64,000 nt of DNA from NCBI GenBank assembly GCA_051866775.1, contig JBJDXR010000043.1, positions 19,721 to 83,720 on the forward strand, in the 5' to 3' direction. Of the stretch, positions 1-7,553 are shown piece by piece. The notes below the pieces were generated by a model. The model was not told the DNA's origin. It did no database searches and saw nothing but the letters and a program-made list of their open reading frames with translations. The stretch is from RUG626 sp051866775. GTDB taxonomy: Bacteria > Bacillota > Clostridia > Oscillospirales > Oscillospiraceae. Within the stretch, counting starts at the first letter, position 1. Each line of letters starts with the position of its first letter. The translations under genes were made by a program, and so were the position numbers.

Positions 1-324
1 GTCCCTTTTTGAGAAGGAGGAGACCTCATGCAGGGTGGCGGCGAGAGGGTCTATATAATCATACATATCCTTGCAGGCGTTGTAGATGTCTATCTTGTGG
101 GTAGTTACCAGAGCACCCAGGCTAAGCTCGTCGTTTTTGAGGAAATCCACGACCTCGCGGTACATCTCGACGGGCGCGTGAAGGGGCAGATCGATTCCCT
201 TGATCACTGCGTTTATGCCCAGCGCCTCGGCCCATTTCGGGAAAACGCGCATTATTGAGGACTTGCCGGTGGTCACGCCGATAAAGTAGAAAGTCGGCTC
301 GGTTGCCTTTTGATATTTGCTCAT
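1..324 (-). CDS. Shikimate dehydrogenase-like protein, partial (N-terminal part)
   Basis: The window edge cuts this minus-strand gene after 108 codons. The visible part resembles the substrate-binding domain of shikimate/quinate dehydrogenases: a GVTTGKSS segment near residues 16-23 and a GALVTTHK segment whose lysine sits where AroE-family enzymes carry the catalytic Lys. A second in-frame ATG at 333 directly abuts the AAGGA Shine-Dalgarno, so the ATG at 324 (about 9-base spacing) is the better start. The NAD(P)-binding half lies outside the window, so whether this is true AroE or a shikimate-dehydrogenase-like paralogue cannot be decided. Family assignment is moderately sure; substrate is unknown. 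Confidence 0.7.
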   Translation of the reverse strand, partial: MSKYQKATEPTFYFIGVTTGKSSIMRVFPKWAEALGINAVIKGIDLPLHAPVEMYREVVDFLKNDELSLGALVTTHKIDIYNACKDMYDYIDPLAATLHEVSSFSKRD

Positions 325-648
325 TTCACTCATTCCTTATTATAAAGATTTTTGCCTCGGGGAGAGTATATCCCTATGCTGGCTTATATAAATTAACGGC
401 TGCTTTGTCATATCATTATTATATTATCATTTGAACGGGTTTGTCAACCGTTTAACTGGCTTTTGACCATGCCGCTTTGCTGTTTTTTTGTACCTTTTGA
501 GGGCACATCTCAGCCAAAATGTCAATAGTATTTTTACTATTGACATTTTGAGCTTATGACAATATCATAATGTAGTAACGTATGGAGCGCGCTGCGGGCA
601 GAGCGGTGCGCGAAGATACATATTTAAAAACATAAGGAGCGTAAATTT
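325..648. other. Divergent intergenic region
   Basis: This AT-rich 324-base gap lies between two divergent genes. It holds the perfect inverted repeat and promoter described separately (516-568). I saw no small ORF with a ribosome site and no recognisable RNA motif elsewhere in it. A minus-strand promoter for the shikimate-dehydrogenase-like gene must lie here but I could not pick one with confidence. Confidence 0.5.
516..568 (+). promoter_or_regulatory. Promoter with 15-bp palindrome covering the -35 box
   Basis: A perfect inverted repeat has 15-base arms at 516-530 and 535-549 with a TTTT centre. The right arm contains a consensus TTGACA (540-545). Exactly 17 bases further on is TATCAT (563-568), giving a sigma-A-type promoter pointing to the phosphoglucose isomerase gene. 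A repressor bound to the palindrome would block the -35 box. No T-run follows the hairpin, so a terminator is less likely. Confidence 0.6.
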
Positions 649-1251
649 ATGGCAAGCTTTAATGCGTCCGACAAGCCTATGGATTTTGACCGCGGCTGCG
701 TCATTGATTTTGACCTTGAGACGGGCCTTTCCAAGACCGTCGATACCGGCAAACGGTATCTTAGCCAGATGAAGGGTATGTTTTCCGACGAGGCGGCTTT
801 CAATAAGCTGCTTGAGGAGGGAGATCCCGTTGTATATGAATTCCACGGGCTTCCCATAAAGGAGGATCCGGGCGATTTTTCATTTGGCTGCTCAATACTC
901 AACCCCGGCAAGGTGGGAGACGAATATTACTTTACAAAGGGCCACTTCCACACGATCCTCATGACCGGGGAGGTATATTACTGCCTTAAGGGACACGGCT
1001 ATATGCTGCTCGAGAATACGGAGGGAGACTGGAGCGCGCAGGAGATCACCCCGGGTAATGCCGTCTATGTCCCGAAGGGCTATGCCCATAGGAGCATAAA
1101 CGTCAGCCCCGATGAGCAGCTTATAACCTTCTTTGTATACCGCGCCGACGCGGGCCACAATTACGGCACCATAGAGACCAAGGGCTATCGCAAGCTCCTT
1201 GTTGAGCGGGACGGAAAGCCCACAATAATCGACAACCCCAACTGGAAATAA
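649..1251 (+). CDS. Glucose-6-phosphate isomerase, cupin type
   Basis: This 200-residue protein belongs to the cupin phosphoglucose isomerases (PF06560), which interconvert glucose-6-phosphate and fructose-6-phosphate in glycolysis and are unrelated in fold to the common Pgi. The metal-binding set expected from the Pyrococcus enzyme is present: His99 and His101 in the KGHFHT motif, Glu108 in GEVYY, and His147 in PKGYAHRS. The gene stands alone, with its own promoter carrying a palindrome, and ends in a strong bidirectional terminator. The start ATG follows an AAGGAG site. Type assignment is confident; single-gene control by the palindrome is inferred. Confidence 0.92.
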   Translation: MASFNASDKPMDFDRGCVIDFDLETGLSKTVDTGKRYLSQMKGMFSDEAAFNKLLEEGDPVVYEFHGLPIKEDPGDFSFGCSILNPGKVGDEYYFTKGHFHTILMTGEVYYCLKGHGYMLLENTEGDWSAQEITPGNAVYVPKGYAHRSINVSPDEQLITFFVYRADAGHNYGTIETKGYRKLLVERDGKPTIIDNPNWK

Positions 1252-1267
1252 CAAGCAATGATCATAT

Positions 1268-1309
1268 AAAAAGGGAGCGAAAGCAGTCAGCAGCTTTCGC
1301 TCCCTTTTT
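1268..1309. terminator. Bidirectional intrinsic terminator
   Basis: A perfect 17-bp stem (1268-1284 with 1293-1309) and 8-base loop has A- and T-runs built into its ends, so it can terminate both the isomerase gene (+) and the convergent ECF-type gene (-). Confidence 0.9.
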
Positions 1310-1312
1310 GCA

Positions 1313-1783
1313 TTACTCATCCGGTACCGAGCGGCGCAGTATCCTGACGCAGGGGTCAAGAAGCACAAGTGCGAGAGCAAAGTTGCCGGCACAGTGCAAT
1401 ATGTCGAAGGGGATGCCCGAGGCCCAATAGGAAAAGGCCATTTTTACTCCGCCGATAAAGAGGTACGGAACGGAGCACAGCGCTCCGAAAAAAAGCCCGT
1501 AAAGCCCGGATACCAGCGCCCACAGCAGACGGCCCTTCATATTCCGCAGCAGAAGGGTCACAACTGTGAGCATGGGCCAAATATAAAAATATGTTATTGT
1601 CCAAAGGCCCAGTCCGTAAATAAGTATCTCCACCAGCACAAAGACTATGGCAACGTAGAGGGATTTAACGCCATATACCAGTGCGCAGGCTATAAGGATA
1701 AGGGACACCGGCTCGATATTCGGAAGTCCTGACATAGCCTCCTTAAGGGCGATCATTATCGCCGCTATGAGAGACAGCGTCAC
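1313..1783 (-). CDS. ECF transporter S component (predicted corrinoid or corrinoid-precursor uptake)
   Basis: This is a hydrophobic protein with about five to six membrane segments, in the style of energy-coupling-factor (ECF) transporter substrate-binding subunits. Its substrate is inferred from context: it lies directly downstream of a DUF4430 (transcobalamin-C-like) protein, both behind a cobalamin riboswitch, so corrinoid or a related B12 need is likely. The EcfA/EcfT energising subunits are not in this window. The start is uncertain. The longest frame opens with a TTG at 1876 inside the DUF4430 gene and adds a non-family-like N-terminus; I prefer the GTG at 1783, which lies after a GGGAGG site although the spacing is long (about 22 bases). 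Confidence 0.75.
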   Translation of the reverse strand: MTLSLIAAIMIALKEAMSGLPNIEPVSLILIACALVYGVKSLYVAIVFVLVEILIYGLGLWTITYFYIWPMLTVVTLLLRNMKGRLLWALVSGLYGLFFGALCSVPYLFIGGVKMAFSYWASGIPFDILHCAGNFALALVLLDPCVRILRRSVPDE

Positions 1784-1814
1784 AAGCTCGCGGACAGAGA
1801 GCCTACCTCCCGCT

Positions 1815-2213
1815 TTACCAGCCGGTCGTGAGGGTAAGCTCAAAGCTGTCTCCGTCCTCAATGACGGTGGCGTCAACGCCGGTGTCGGTCATCACGCCGC
1901 CCTCGGTGATGCACCACCACTCCTGCTTGGAGTCATCGGCCACGCGGCCGTCCACCTCGGTGATATAGAGGCCCCACTCGCTCTCGGTGCCCGCGATAAG
2001 GCTCTCTTGCTCAAGAGCGCCGCGCAGGTACTCCTCATCCGTGGATATTGTCACGGTCTTGTCCACGTCGTCGTAAATAATCTCAACGCTTATCTCCTTT
2101 GAGCCTGTTACAGGCTCCTCCCGCGTGAGAAAATACACGCACAGCATCGCGGCGATGATCACAACGACAGCCGCGACGATAATAATTAGCTTTTTGCTGC
2201 TTTTTTTCTCCAT
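1815..2213 (-). CDS. DUF4430 (transcobalamin-like C-terminal domain) membrane-anchored protein
   Basis: The 132-residue protein has a Lys-rich start, one membrane anchor (about residues 8-29) and an extracytoplasmic domain matching DUF4430, related to the C-terminal domain of transcobalamin. The pattern includes EYLRGALEQE, a Trp-rich WGLYITEVDG segment, and EWWCITEGG. No proper lipobox is seen (the cysteine near 25 follows A-M-L), so it is more likely a transmembrane anchor than a lipoprotein. It is the first gene after the cobalamin riboswitch and is followed by an S component, which suggests that it presents a corrinoid to the transporter; this is inference. The ATG follows AGGAG at 8-base spacing. 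Confidence 0.82.
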   Translation of the reverse strand: MEKKSSKKLIIIVAAVVVIIAAMLCVYFLTREEPVTGSKEISVEIIYDDVDKTVTISTDEEYLRGALEQESLIAGTESEWGLYITEVDGRVADDSKQEWWCITEGGVMTDTGVDATVIEDGDSFELTLTTGW

Positions 2214-2261
2214 AGTTTTTACTCCTGAATATTATTTGCGCGTCTTTTTATTGCTGGGCAA

Positions 2262-2291
2262 TAAAAAATCCGTAGGCGCTGATGCCTACGG
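2262..2291 (-). terminator. Intrinsic terminator of the cobalamin riboswitch expression platform
   Basis: On the minus strand an 8-9 bp GC-rich hairpin (2270-2291) is followed by a T-run (2262-2268), about 50 bases before the DUF4430 start. A partly complementary upstream segment around 2296-2353 could form an alternative pairing. This indicates transcriptional OFF control by bound cobalamin. Confidence 0.85.
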
Positions 2292-2374
2292 AGCACATTG
2301 TCAGGAGGCCCTTAAATCCCCGAAAAGGGCGCACTTATCCCTGATAATGTACGTTCCGGCCGGCGCACGCAGCC

Positions 2375-2545
2375 CTCGTACGGAGTTACCGGCAGGTTTC
2401 CTGACTTTGGCCTTAAGCGCCGCCTCCGCCTTCCCGGTTTCCCAGTGACATTTTGGAGGAAGCTCAGCCTTCACAGTGACGTGCTCGTCCGGGATTTTCA
2501 CCCGCGTTCCCTTTAGCTATGCCCCGAAGGGGCACCGGAATCTCC
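2375..2545 (-). promoter_or_regulatory. Cobalamin riboswitch (adenosylcobalamin family)
   Basis: The minus strand shows the conserved run of cobalamin aptamer elements in order: an AAAGGGAACGCGGGTGAAAA block with a following TCCCGGACGAGC, a CACTGTGA segment, then GTCACTGGGAAACCGGGAAGGC, and finally AAGTCAGGAAACCTGCCGG followed by TAACTCCGTACG. It sits between a promoter (2556-2582) and a terminator (2262-2291). The boundaries are approximate. It controls the DUF4430/ECF pair. Confidence 0.92.
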
Positions 2546-2555
2546 AGCTATTGAG

Positions 2556-2582
2556 TTTATATCAAACTTTTGGGTAAATCAA
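2556..2582 (-). promoter_or_regulatory. Predicted promoter of the cobalamin riboswitch leader
   Basis: On the minus strand TTGATT (2577-2582) lies 15 bases before an extended -10 element, TGA followed by TATAAA (2556-2561). It is placed just upstream of the aptamer. The spacer is short, but the TGn extension compensates. Confidence 0.55.
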
Positions 2583-2631
2583 GTGCGAATAAGCCTTTTT
2601 AATCAGCAAAACAAAAAATTTTTCCAAATTT

Positions 2632-2661
2632 GTATAAAAAAACGGCTGTACGGTAAGAATA
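2632..2661 (+). promoter_or_regulatory. Predicted sigma-F promoter of spoIIQ
   Basis: GTATA (2632-2636) and GGTAAGAATA (2652-2661) are separated by 15 bases. These match the forespore sigma-F consensus (GYWTA, about 15-16 bases, GG-A-rich -10). The site lies about 60 bases before the spoIIQ start, as expected for a gene known to be sigma-F controlled in Bacillus. Confidence 0.65.
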
Positions 2662-2723
2662 CTTGCGTAACAGAAACGCGGGCCGAAAATGCCCGCAAGC
2701 AAAGATATGCGGAGGTAACTCAG

Positions 2724-3578
2724 ATGCACGAGAAGAAAGGTTTTTCAAAGCGCGCAGAAGAGTTCCTGAGCGGAAAGGGCTTTTACATAGTCCTTTTCGT
2801 GTGCATCGCCGTGATAGGCGTGTCAGCGTGGCTCCTGATGTTTTCGGAGTACTCACCGCTGAACATCGGCGATGACGGGGACTATCTTGATGTAATGGCC
2901 AACGCGGAGGAAGCTTCCGCGCCTATAGACCTGCGTGACGACAACGAGACGCCGGATAATGCCGAGGCCCCGGACAGCGGAGAGCCCGATAACGGCAGGT
3001 TGCCTGATACCCAGACTCCGGAGAATACCGATACCCAGCCGGAGGCAGGCACCGGGACAAGCGAAAATGCCGGTACGCTTAAGGTGGAGACCAAGCCGGA
3101 GACTAAGCCCCAGCCGGATCCTGAGGACGACAGCGAGCAGCAGACAGCGGCGCTGACGCCCAAGGATATAAGCTATATCTGGCCTATAAACGGCTCCGTC
3201 TGCGTGGAATACTCACCTGCGGGCCTTATCTACAGCAAGACCATGGGGGATTGGCGTACTCACGACGGCGTTGATATTGCCGCACAGCTGGGTACGAAGG
3301 TCATGACGGTGGCCGACGGAACGGTCCTTGAAATTTACGATGACGATCTATTCGGCACCACCGTGACGATAGATCATGGTGCGGGAGTCGTCAGTATCTA
3401 TTCAAATCTGGCGGCCATCCCCACGGTAAATGAGGGCGACGCGGTGTCCATGGGCTCGGTTATAGGCTCTGTGGGCGACACGGCGCTGGGCGAGACAGGC
3501 GAGGTTTCGCACCTGCATTTTGCCATGACGGTAAACGGAGAATCGGTGAATCCTCAGGACTACCTGCCCAAAAAGTAA
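2724..3578 (+). CDS. spoIIQ: SpoIIQ-type M23 peptidase (forespore engulfment channel protein)
   Basis: The protein of 284 residues has a short cytoplasmic start, one membrane segment (about 19-43), a low-complexity acidic Pro/Thr/Glu linker (about 60-140), and a C-terminal LytM/M23 domain (about 150-281). Both zinc motifs are intact: His180-x3-Asp184 in THDGVDIA and His263-x-His265 in HLHF. Bacillus subtilis SpoIIQ lost the first histidine, whereas clostridial SpoIIQ usually keeps it. The DWRTHDG context, the single anchor and the sigma-F-like promoter argue for SpoIIQ, partner of SpoIIIAH in the mother-cell/forespore channel. The ATG at 2724 follows GGAGG at 8 bases; the open frame extends upstream but has no ribosome site. 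Confidence 0.82.
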   Translation: MHEKKGFSKRAEEFLSGKGFYIVLFVCIAVIGVSAWLLMFSEYSPLNIGDDGDYLDVMANAEEASAPIDLRDDNETPDNAEAPDSGEPDNGRLPDTQTPENTDTQPEAGTGTSENAGTLKVETKPETKPQPDPEDDSEQQTAALTPKDISYIWPINGSVCVEYSPAGLIYSKTMGDWRTHDGVDIAAQLGTKVMTVADGTVLEIYDDDLFGTTVTIDHGAGVVSIYSNLAAIPTVNEGDAVSMGSVIGSVGDTALGETGEVSHLHFAMTVNGESVNPQDYLPKK

Positions 3579-3585
3579 ACGGCAC

Positions 3586-3617
3586 GGAAGGGAGCCTGCA
3601 TCGTCAGGCTCCCTTCC
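3586..3617. repeat. 13-bp inverted repeat after spoIIQ
   Basis: A perfect hairpin (3586-3598 with 3605-3617) starts a few bases after the spoIIQ stop. It lacks a T-run, so it may be a mRNA-stabilising 3' hairpin or a weak terminator in tandem with the next one. Confidence 0.6.
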
Positions 3618-3684
3618 GGCATTAGTGTACAGGACGGATCTGAATTTTACGTGTCGGGTGGCTTAAAATACACGGATAATTTTA

Positions 3685-3720
3685 GCCGCCCTGCGTCCAA
3701 AGACGCAGGGCGGCGTTTTT
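3685..3720 (+). terminator. Intrinsic terminator downstream of spoIIQ
   Basis: A 13-bp GC-rich stem (3685-3697 with 3702-3714) with a 4-base loop is followed by G and five Ts on the plus strand. Its T-run touches the stop codon of the convergent CPBP gene; on the minus strand the following bases are A/T-rich, so it may work both ways. Confidence 0.85.
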
Positions 3721-4430
3721 CATCCTATCGAAACGGATATGGAGATGTAGTTTATTATCATGTGCAAAAACACCGGGCACCACAGGTTCCTGCCGCGTTC
3801 GTAGCACCAGCCGAGCACCAGTCCCGCGGGAATGTACTGTATGAGATAGAGCAGTATTGCCGGGCTGAAGCTGTAGACGATGTACTCCCACAGGTGGTAC
3901 ACGGCGAAAAAAACCGAGGAGACGATATATGCCGTGATACGGTGCTTTCGGCGGATGGTGCCGAAGACCACACCCCGAAAGAGCACCTCCTCAACCACCG
4001 GCGCCAGCAGAACACCTATTGCCAGCATGGTGTTGGGATTCAGCTTTGTCTCGGATATGACGGCGGAGGAGTTGGGGTTTGTAAGCTCGTTTAAAAACAG
4101 CCCCAGCAGGAAATTCACCGCGTACATCAGCGCAATATAGATAAAATAACCTGCGACGACGGCTATGAGGGTGTCCAGAAGGTTTGAACACAGGTCGGCG
4201 AAGGACTCTTTGAGAAATTTAAACAAAAATATCAGCAGAAATACAAACCCGAAGGCATAGTATGTTAGATTGAGGTATGAACTGCTCAGGGTAAAGCCCA
4301 GCTTTGGAAAGATATAGGCGTTAAGCAGCATCAGAATATAGACCATAGCGAAGGTGTGTATAAAGACGTATATCCAGCCGACTATGGCCTCGGTCTTGTT
4401 CATGGGGAGATGAAACGCTTTTTTCTTCAT
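3720..4430 (-). CDS. CPBP family intramembrane metalloprotease
   Basis: This 236-residue polytopic protein has the CPBP/Abi hallmark motifs: EEVLFRG (about residues 142-148) with the paired glutamates and arginine, FFAVYHLWEY with the second-motif histidine, and a third motif in the last two membrane segments (HMIINY). The family includes CAAX-type prenyl endopeptidases and bacteriocin-immunity proteases; the substrate here is unknown. Its ATG overlaps the mutS stop (ATGA), so it is translationally coupled to mutS at the end of the miaB operon. No link to mismatch repair is known, and the coupling may be incidental. Confidence 0.85.
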   Translation of the reverse strand: MKKKAFHLPMNKTEAIVGWIYVFIHTFAMVYILMLLNAYIFPKLGFTLSSSYLNLTYYAFGFVFLLIFLFKFLKESFADLCSNLLDTLIAVVAGYFIYIALMYAVNFLLGLFLNELTNPNSSAVISETKLNPNTMLAIGVLLAPVVEEVLFRGVVFGTIRRKHRITAYIVSSVFFAVYHLWEYIVYSFSPAILLYLIQYIPAGLVLGWCYERGRNLWCPVFLHMIINYISISVSIG

Positions 4431-7027
4431 CAGGTGACCTTCTTTTTAAGCTCAAACAGCAGGTTGAGCGCCTCAAGCGGCGTCATAGTGTTGATGTCCG
4501 TAGTTCGCAGGATGCCGCAGATGTCGCTGCCTGCCATGGATTCAAGCGATACCTGTCCGGAGTCCGGTTTTGCCTTGACGGCGGCAGGTGTCCCGGGAGC
4601 CTCGCTTATTATCTCCGAAAGTATGGCCTTGGCCCGGCGTATGACGTTTTCAGGCACGCCTGCCAGATGCGCTACCTCGATGCCGTAGCTGTCATCAGCC
4701 CCTCCAGGGATTATTTTTCTAAGAAATATTATGTCTCCGCCCCGCTTTTTTGCGGAGATGTTGTAGTTTTTTACGCCCGGGATTGAATCCTCCAGCGCAG
4801 TAAGCTCATGATAATGGGTCGCAAACATGGTTTTTGCGCCCAGCTTCTTCTTGTCAGCGCAGAACTCCACCACCGCCCGGGCTATTGCCATTCCGTCATA
4901 GGTGGAGGTGCCCCGGCCGATCTCGTCCAATATGAGAAGGCTCCGGGAGGTGGCCTCCTTCAGGATCTGCGCGACCTCGCTCATCTCGACCATAAAGGTG
5001 GACTTTCCGGCGGAGAGGTCGTCGGAGGCGCCGATGCGTGTAAACACCCTGTCCACAATGCCTATGGAGGCTGAGCGCGCCGGCACGAAGGAGCCTATCT
5101 GCGCCATAAGGACGATGAGGGCGGTCTGGCGCATATATGTGGACTTTCCCGCCATGTTGGGTCCGGTGATTATTGCCGTCGAGGCGCCGGAGCAGTCCAG
5201 ATATGTGTCGTTCGGCACAAAGAGAGAATCCTTCTGCATAAGCTCCACCACCGGATGGCGGCCGTCTTTTATATCAATGACGCCGTCGGCGGTTATCTCC
5301 GGCCGGCACCATCCGGCGGAGACTGCGGAATCAGAAAAGGAGCAGAGCACGTCAAGCTGGGCAACAAGCGCCGCGGTGGCCTGAACCCGCAGCACCTGTG
5401 CCGCCACATCCAGACGCAGCTTTGTAAACAGCTGGTATTCAAGCTCTGTAAGCCGCTCCTTGGCTGTCAGAAGCTCAGTCTCAAGATTTTTAAGCTCCTC
5501 GGTTATAAAGCGCTCGCCGTTCACCAGAGTCTGCTTTCTTATGTAGTCCGGGGGAACATCTGCCGACTGGGAGCGGGGGATCTCTATATAATAGCCGAAT
5601 ACCTTATTGTAGCTCACCTTGAGCTTTTTGCCTGTTCTTGCCTTCTCACGGGCCTCAATGTCCGCCAGAGCCTGCTGGCTTCCGCCCAGAAGCGAGCGCA
5701 GATGGTCGACCTCCTCGTTGAAGCCCTCACGTATCATCCCGCCCTCGCGCACGGAGAAGGGCGGCTCGTCGCAGACGGCATCCGAGATCATCCGCCGGAT
5801 GTCCTCCAACATATCCATATTTTTTATCTCGCTTATAAGGGGGGAGGACATCCCCCCGAGAAGCTCCTGAAGCTGGGGAAGGAGGTCGATGGAGAGCTTA
5901 AGGGCGGTTAGGTCGCGGCAGTTGGCGGTACCGTAGACGACTTTGCCTATTATGCGTTCCATATCGCCGATGCCCTTGAGAGTGAGAATAAGCTCGGGCC
6001 GGGACACGTTATCCTCATAAAGCTCGTTCACAGCCGCAAGGCGGCGGTTTATAGCCGCAGGGGAGAGAAGCGGGCGCGAGACCCACGAGCGGATAAGGCG
6101 GCTGCCCATAGGCGTGCGGGTCCTGTCCATCGCCCAGAGAAGGCTGCCCTTCTTCTCCTGTGCCCGCAGTGAGTAGAGAAGCTCAAGGTTGCGTATTGTC
6201 TGGATGTCCAGCTCCATGTAACGACCGTCAGAGTAAAAATCCAGCTTGTTTATGTGGGAAAGGTCGGTCTTCTGGGTGTCGATGATATAAGACAGAAGCG
6301 CCCCGATGGCGGAGACCGCCTGAGGCTCACTGCCTATGCCCAATTCATCAAGGCTCTTAACTGAGAACTGCTCGCAGATGCGCATGGCTGACTGCATATA
6401 GTCAAAGCGCTCCTCCTGAGTCTCAAAGAGGCATCCGAGCTTATTGCCCAGAAGCTGTTTTATGCCGGCATCCGCCGCGGCTGACTGGTTAAGGACTGCC
6501 TCGGACGGAGAAAAACGCGCAAGCTCGTTAAGTATACCCGATACCTCCTTGGGTGGAAAGGAACGGGCGCAGATCTCGCCGGTGGAGATGTCCGCAAAGC
6601 AAACGGCGGCGCCGGCGGCATCCAGGTACACGGCGGCCAGATAGTTTGATTTTCCATCCTCCAGCATAGAGGAATCAATAAGGGTGCCGGGGGTGACGAT
6701 ACGCACAATGTCCCGCTCGACCAGGCCCTTTGCGGTGGCGGGATCCTCCATTTGCTCGCATATGGCCACCTTGTAGCCCTTTGCTATAAGGCGGGCTATA
6801 TAGGCCTCGGAGGAGTGGTAGGGAACCCCGCACATGGGTACGCGCTCGTCCGGGTCCTCCTTGTTCCTGTCACGGGTCGTCAGTACAAGGTCAAGCTCCT
6901 TCGACACGGTCCGGGCGTCATCCTCAAACATCTCATAGAAGTCCCCCAGCCTGAAGAAAAGTATGCAGTCGGAGTGCTTCTCTTTTATACTCATATACTG
7001 CCGCATCATTGGGGTCAATTCCGGCAT
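4430..7027 (-). CDS. mutS: DNA mismatch repair protein MutS
   Basis: MutS1 of 865 residues recognises mismatches and small loops and recruits MutL. The N-terminal mismatch-binding Phe-x-Glu motif is present in GDFYEMFEDD (about residue 32). The ATPase domain shows Walker A (GPNMAGKST), Walker B (LLILDEIGRGTSTYDG) and the FATHYHEL segment. Length is normal for the family. A GTG six bases upstream overlaps the Shine-Dalgarno; the ATG at 7027 has AGGAG at 8 bases and is chosen. A GC-rich inverted repeat (7 bp ends) lies just upstream between it and the membrane-protein gene, without a T-run. MutL is encoded 3 kb away in the divergent cluster. Confidence 0.98.
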   Translation of the reverse strand: MPELTPMMRQYMSIKEKHSDCILFFRLGDFYEMFEDDARTVSKELDLVLTTRDRNKEDPDERVPMCGVPYHSSEAYIARLIAKGYKVAICEQMEDPATAKGLVERDIVRIVTPGTLIDSSMLEDGKSNYLAAVYLDAAGAAVCFADISTGEICARSFPPKEVSGILNELARFSPSEAVLNQSAAADAGIKQLLGNKLGCLFETQEERFDYMQSAMRICEQFSVKSLDELGIGSEPQAVSAIGALLSYIIDTQKTDLSHINKLDFYSDGRYMELDIQTIRNLELLYSLRAQEKKGSLLWAMDRTRTPMGSRLIRSWVSRPLLSPAAINRRLAAVNELYEDNVSRPELILTLKGIGDMERIIGKVVYGTANCRDLTALKLSIDLLPQLQELLGGMSSPLISEIKNMDMLEDIRRMISDAVCDEPPFSVREGGMIREGFNEEVDHLRSLLGGSQQALADIEAREKARTGKKLKVSYNKVFGYYIEIPRSQSADVPPDYIRKQTLVNGERFITEELKNLETELLTAKERLTELEYQLFTKLRLDVAAQVLRVQATAALVAQLDVLCSFSDSAVSAGWCRPEITADGVIDIKDGRHPVVELMQKDSLFVPNDTYLDCSGASTAIITGPNMAGKSTYMRQTALIVLMAQIGSFVPARSASIGIVDRVFTRIGASDDLSAGKSTFMVEMSEVAQILKEATSRSLLILDEIGRGTSTYDGMAIARAVVEFCADKKKLGAKTMFATHYHELTALEDSIPGVKNYNISAKKRGGDIIFLRKIIPGGADDSYGIEVAHLAGVPENVIRRAKAILSEIISEAPGTPAAVKAKPDSGQVSLESMAGSDICGILRTTDINTMTPLEALNLLFELKKKVT

Positions 7028-7097
7028 TTTCACATCTCCTTTTAAGTTGAGCGCGCCGCCGCTTTGGACGCCGCGCTCTCATATATAGCCTGCTGAA

Positions 7098-7553
7098 TTA
7101 TTTTTTCTTCTTTTTCTTCCCACCGGGATTGTTTTTTGCCTTCTGCTCCCTTTTGTAATCGCGCAGCCCCTTAGTTCCGGGGGCGATATCTTCCGGCTCC
7201 TCCACCTTATCATTTGAACCGTCCTTTTTAAGCTTGGCTTCAATAAGGAACGGCAGCGCTACGACCAGGGCCAGCTCAATCCCTATGTGGAGCCAGTCAA
7301 ACCATGTGCCGTAGCCGATGTAAAAGATCTTAACTGCAAATATCACCGCCAGGATACCGGCGAATATAAAGCACACTATACCGGCAAATTCATGCCCCAT
7401 CTTCCAGTTGTTCGGGTTATACTTGGCACGAGGAGTCATAAGCCCGCCCTTCTTTGTCTTGAAGGATGGGGTGAGGTATCTGTATTTGTAGCCGTAATAG
7501 AAAAACATAACAACGAAAAGAATGTCGATAAGAAGCTTGCGGTTCAGGTTCAT
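7098..7553 (-). CDS. Small membrane protein, unknown function
   Basis: I do not recognise this 151-residue protein. It has three likely membrane segments (about 8-20, 55-75 and 85-103), an N-terminal MTPRAKYNPNNWKMGHEFAG segment that weakly recalls SdpI-type immunity/signal proteins, and a hydrophilic C-terminal tail of about 45 residues ending in six lysines. Its start overlaps the miaB stop by four bases (ATGA), so it is translated with miaB, and mutS follows 70 bases later. The poly-Lys tail could bind nucleic acid or lipid heads on the cytoplasmic side, but this is a guess. Confidence 0.75.
   Translation of the reverse strand: MNLNRKLLIDILFVVMFFYYGYKYRYLTPSFKTKKGGLMTPRAKYNPNNWKMGHEFAGIVCFIFAGILAVIFAVKIFYIGYGTWFDWLHIGIELALVVALPFLIEAKLKKDGSNDKVEEPEDIAPGTKGLRDYKREQKAKNNPGGKKKKKK

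Noticed and set aside
28..258. Plus-strand frame of 76 codons at the window start
   Set aside because: It is opposite the shikimate-dehydrogenase-like gene and has no family likeness.
7046..7080. GC-rich inverted repeat between the small membrane protein and mutS as a terminator
   Set aside because: It lacks a T-run; mutS has no other promoter that I could find, so termination here is unlikely.
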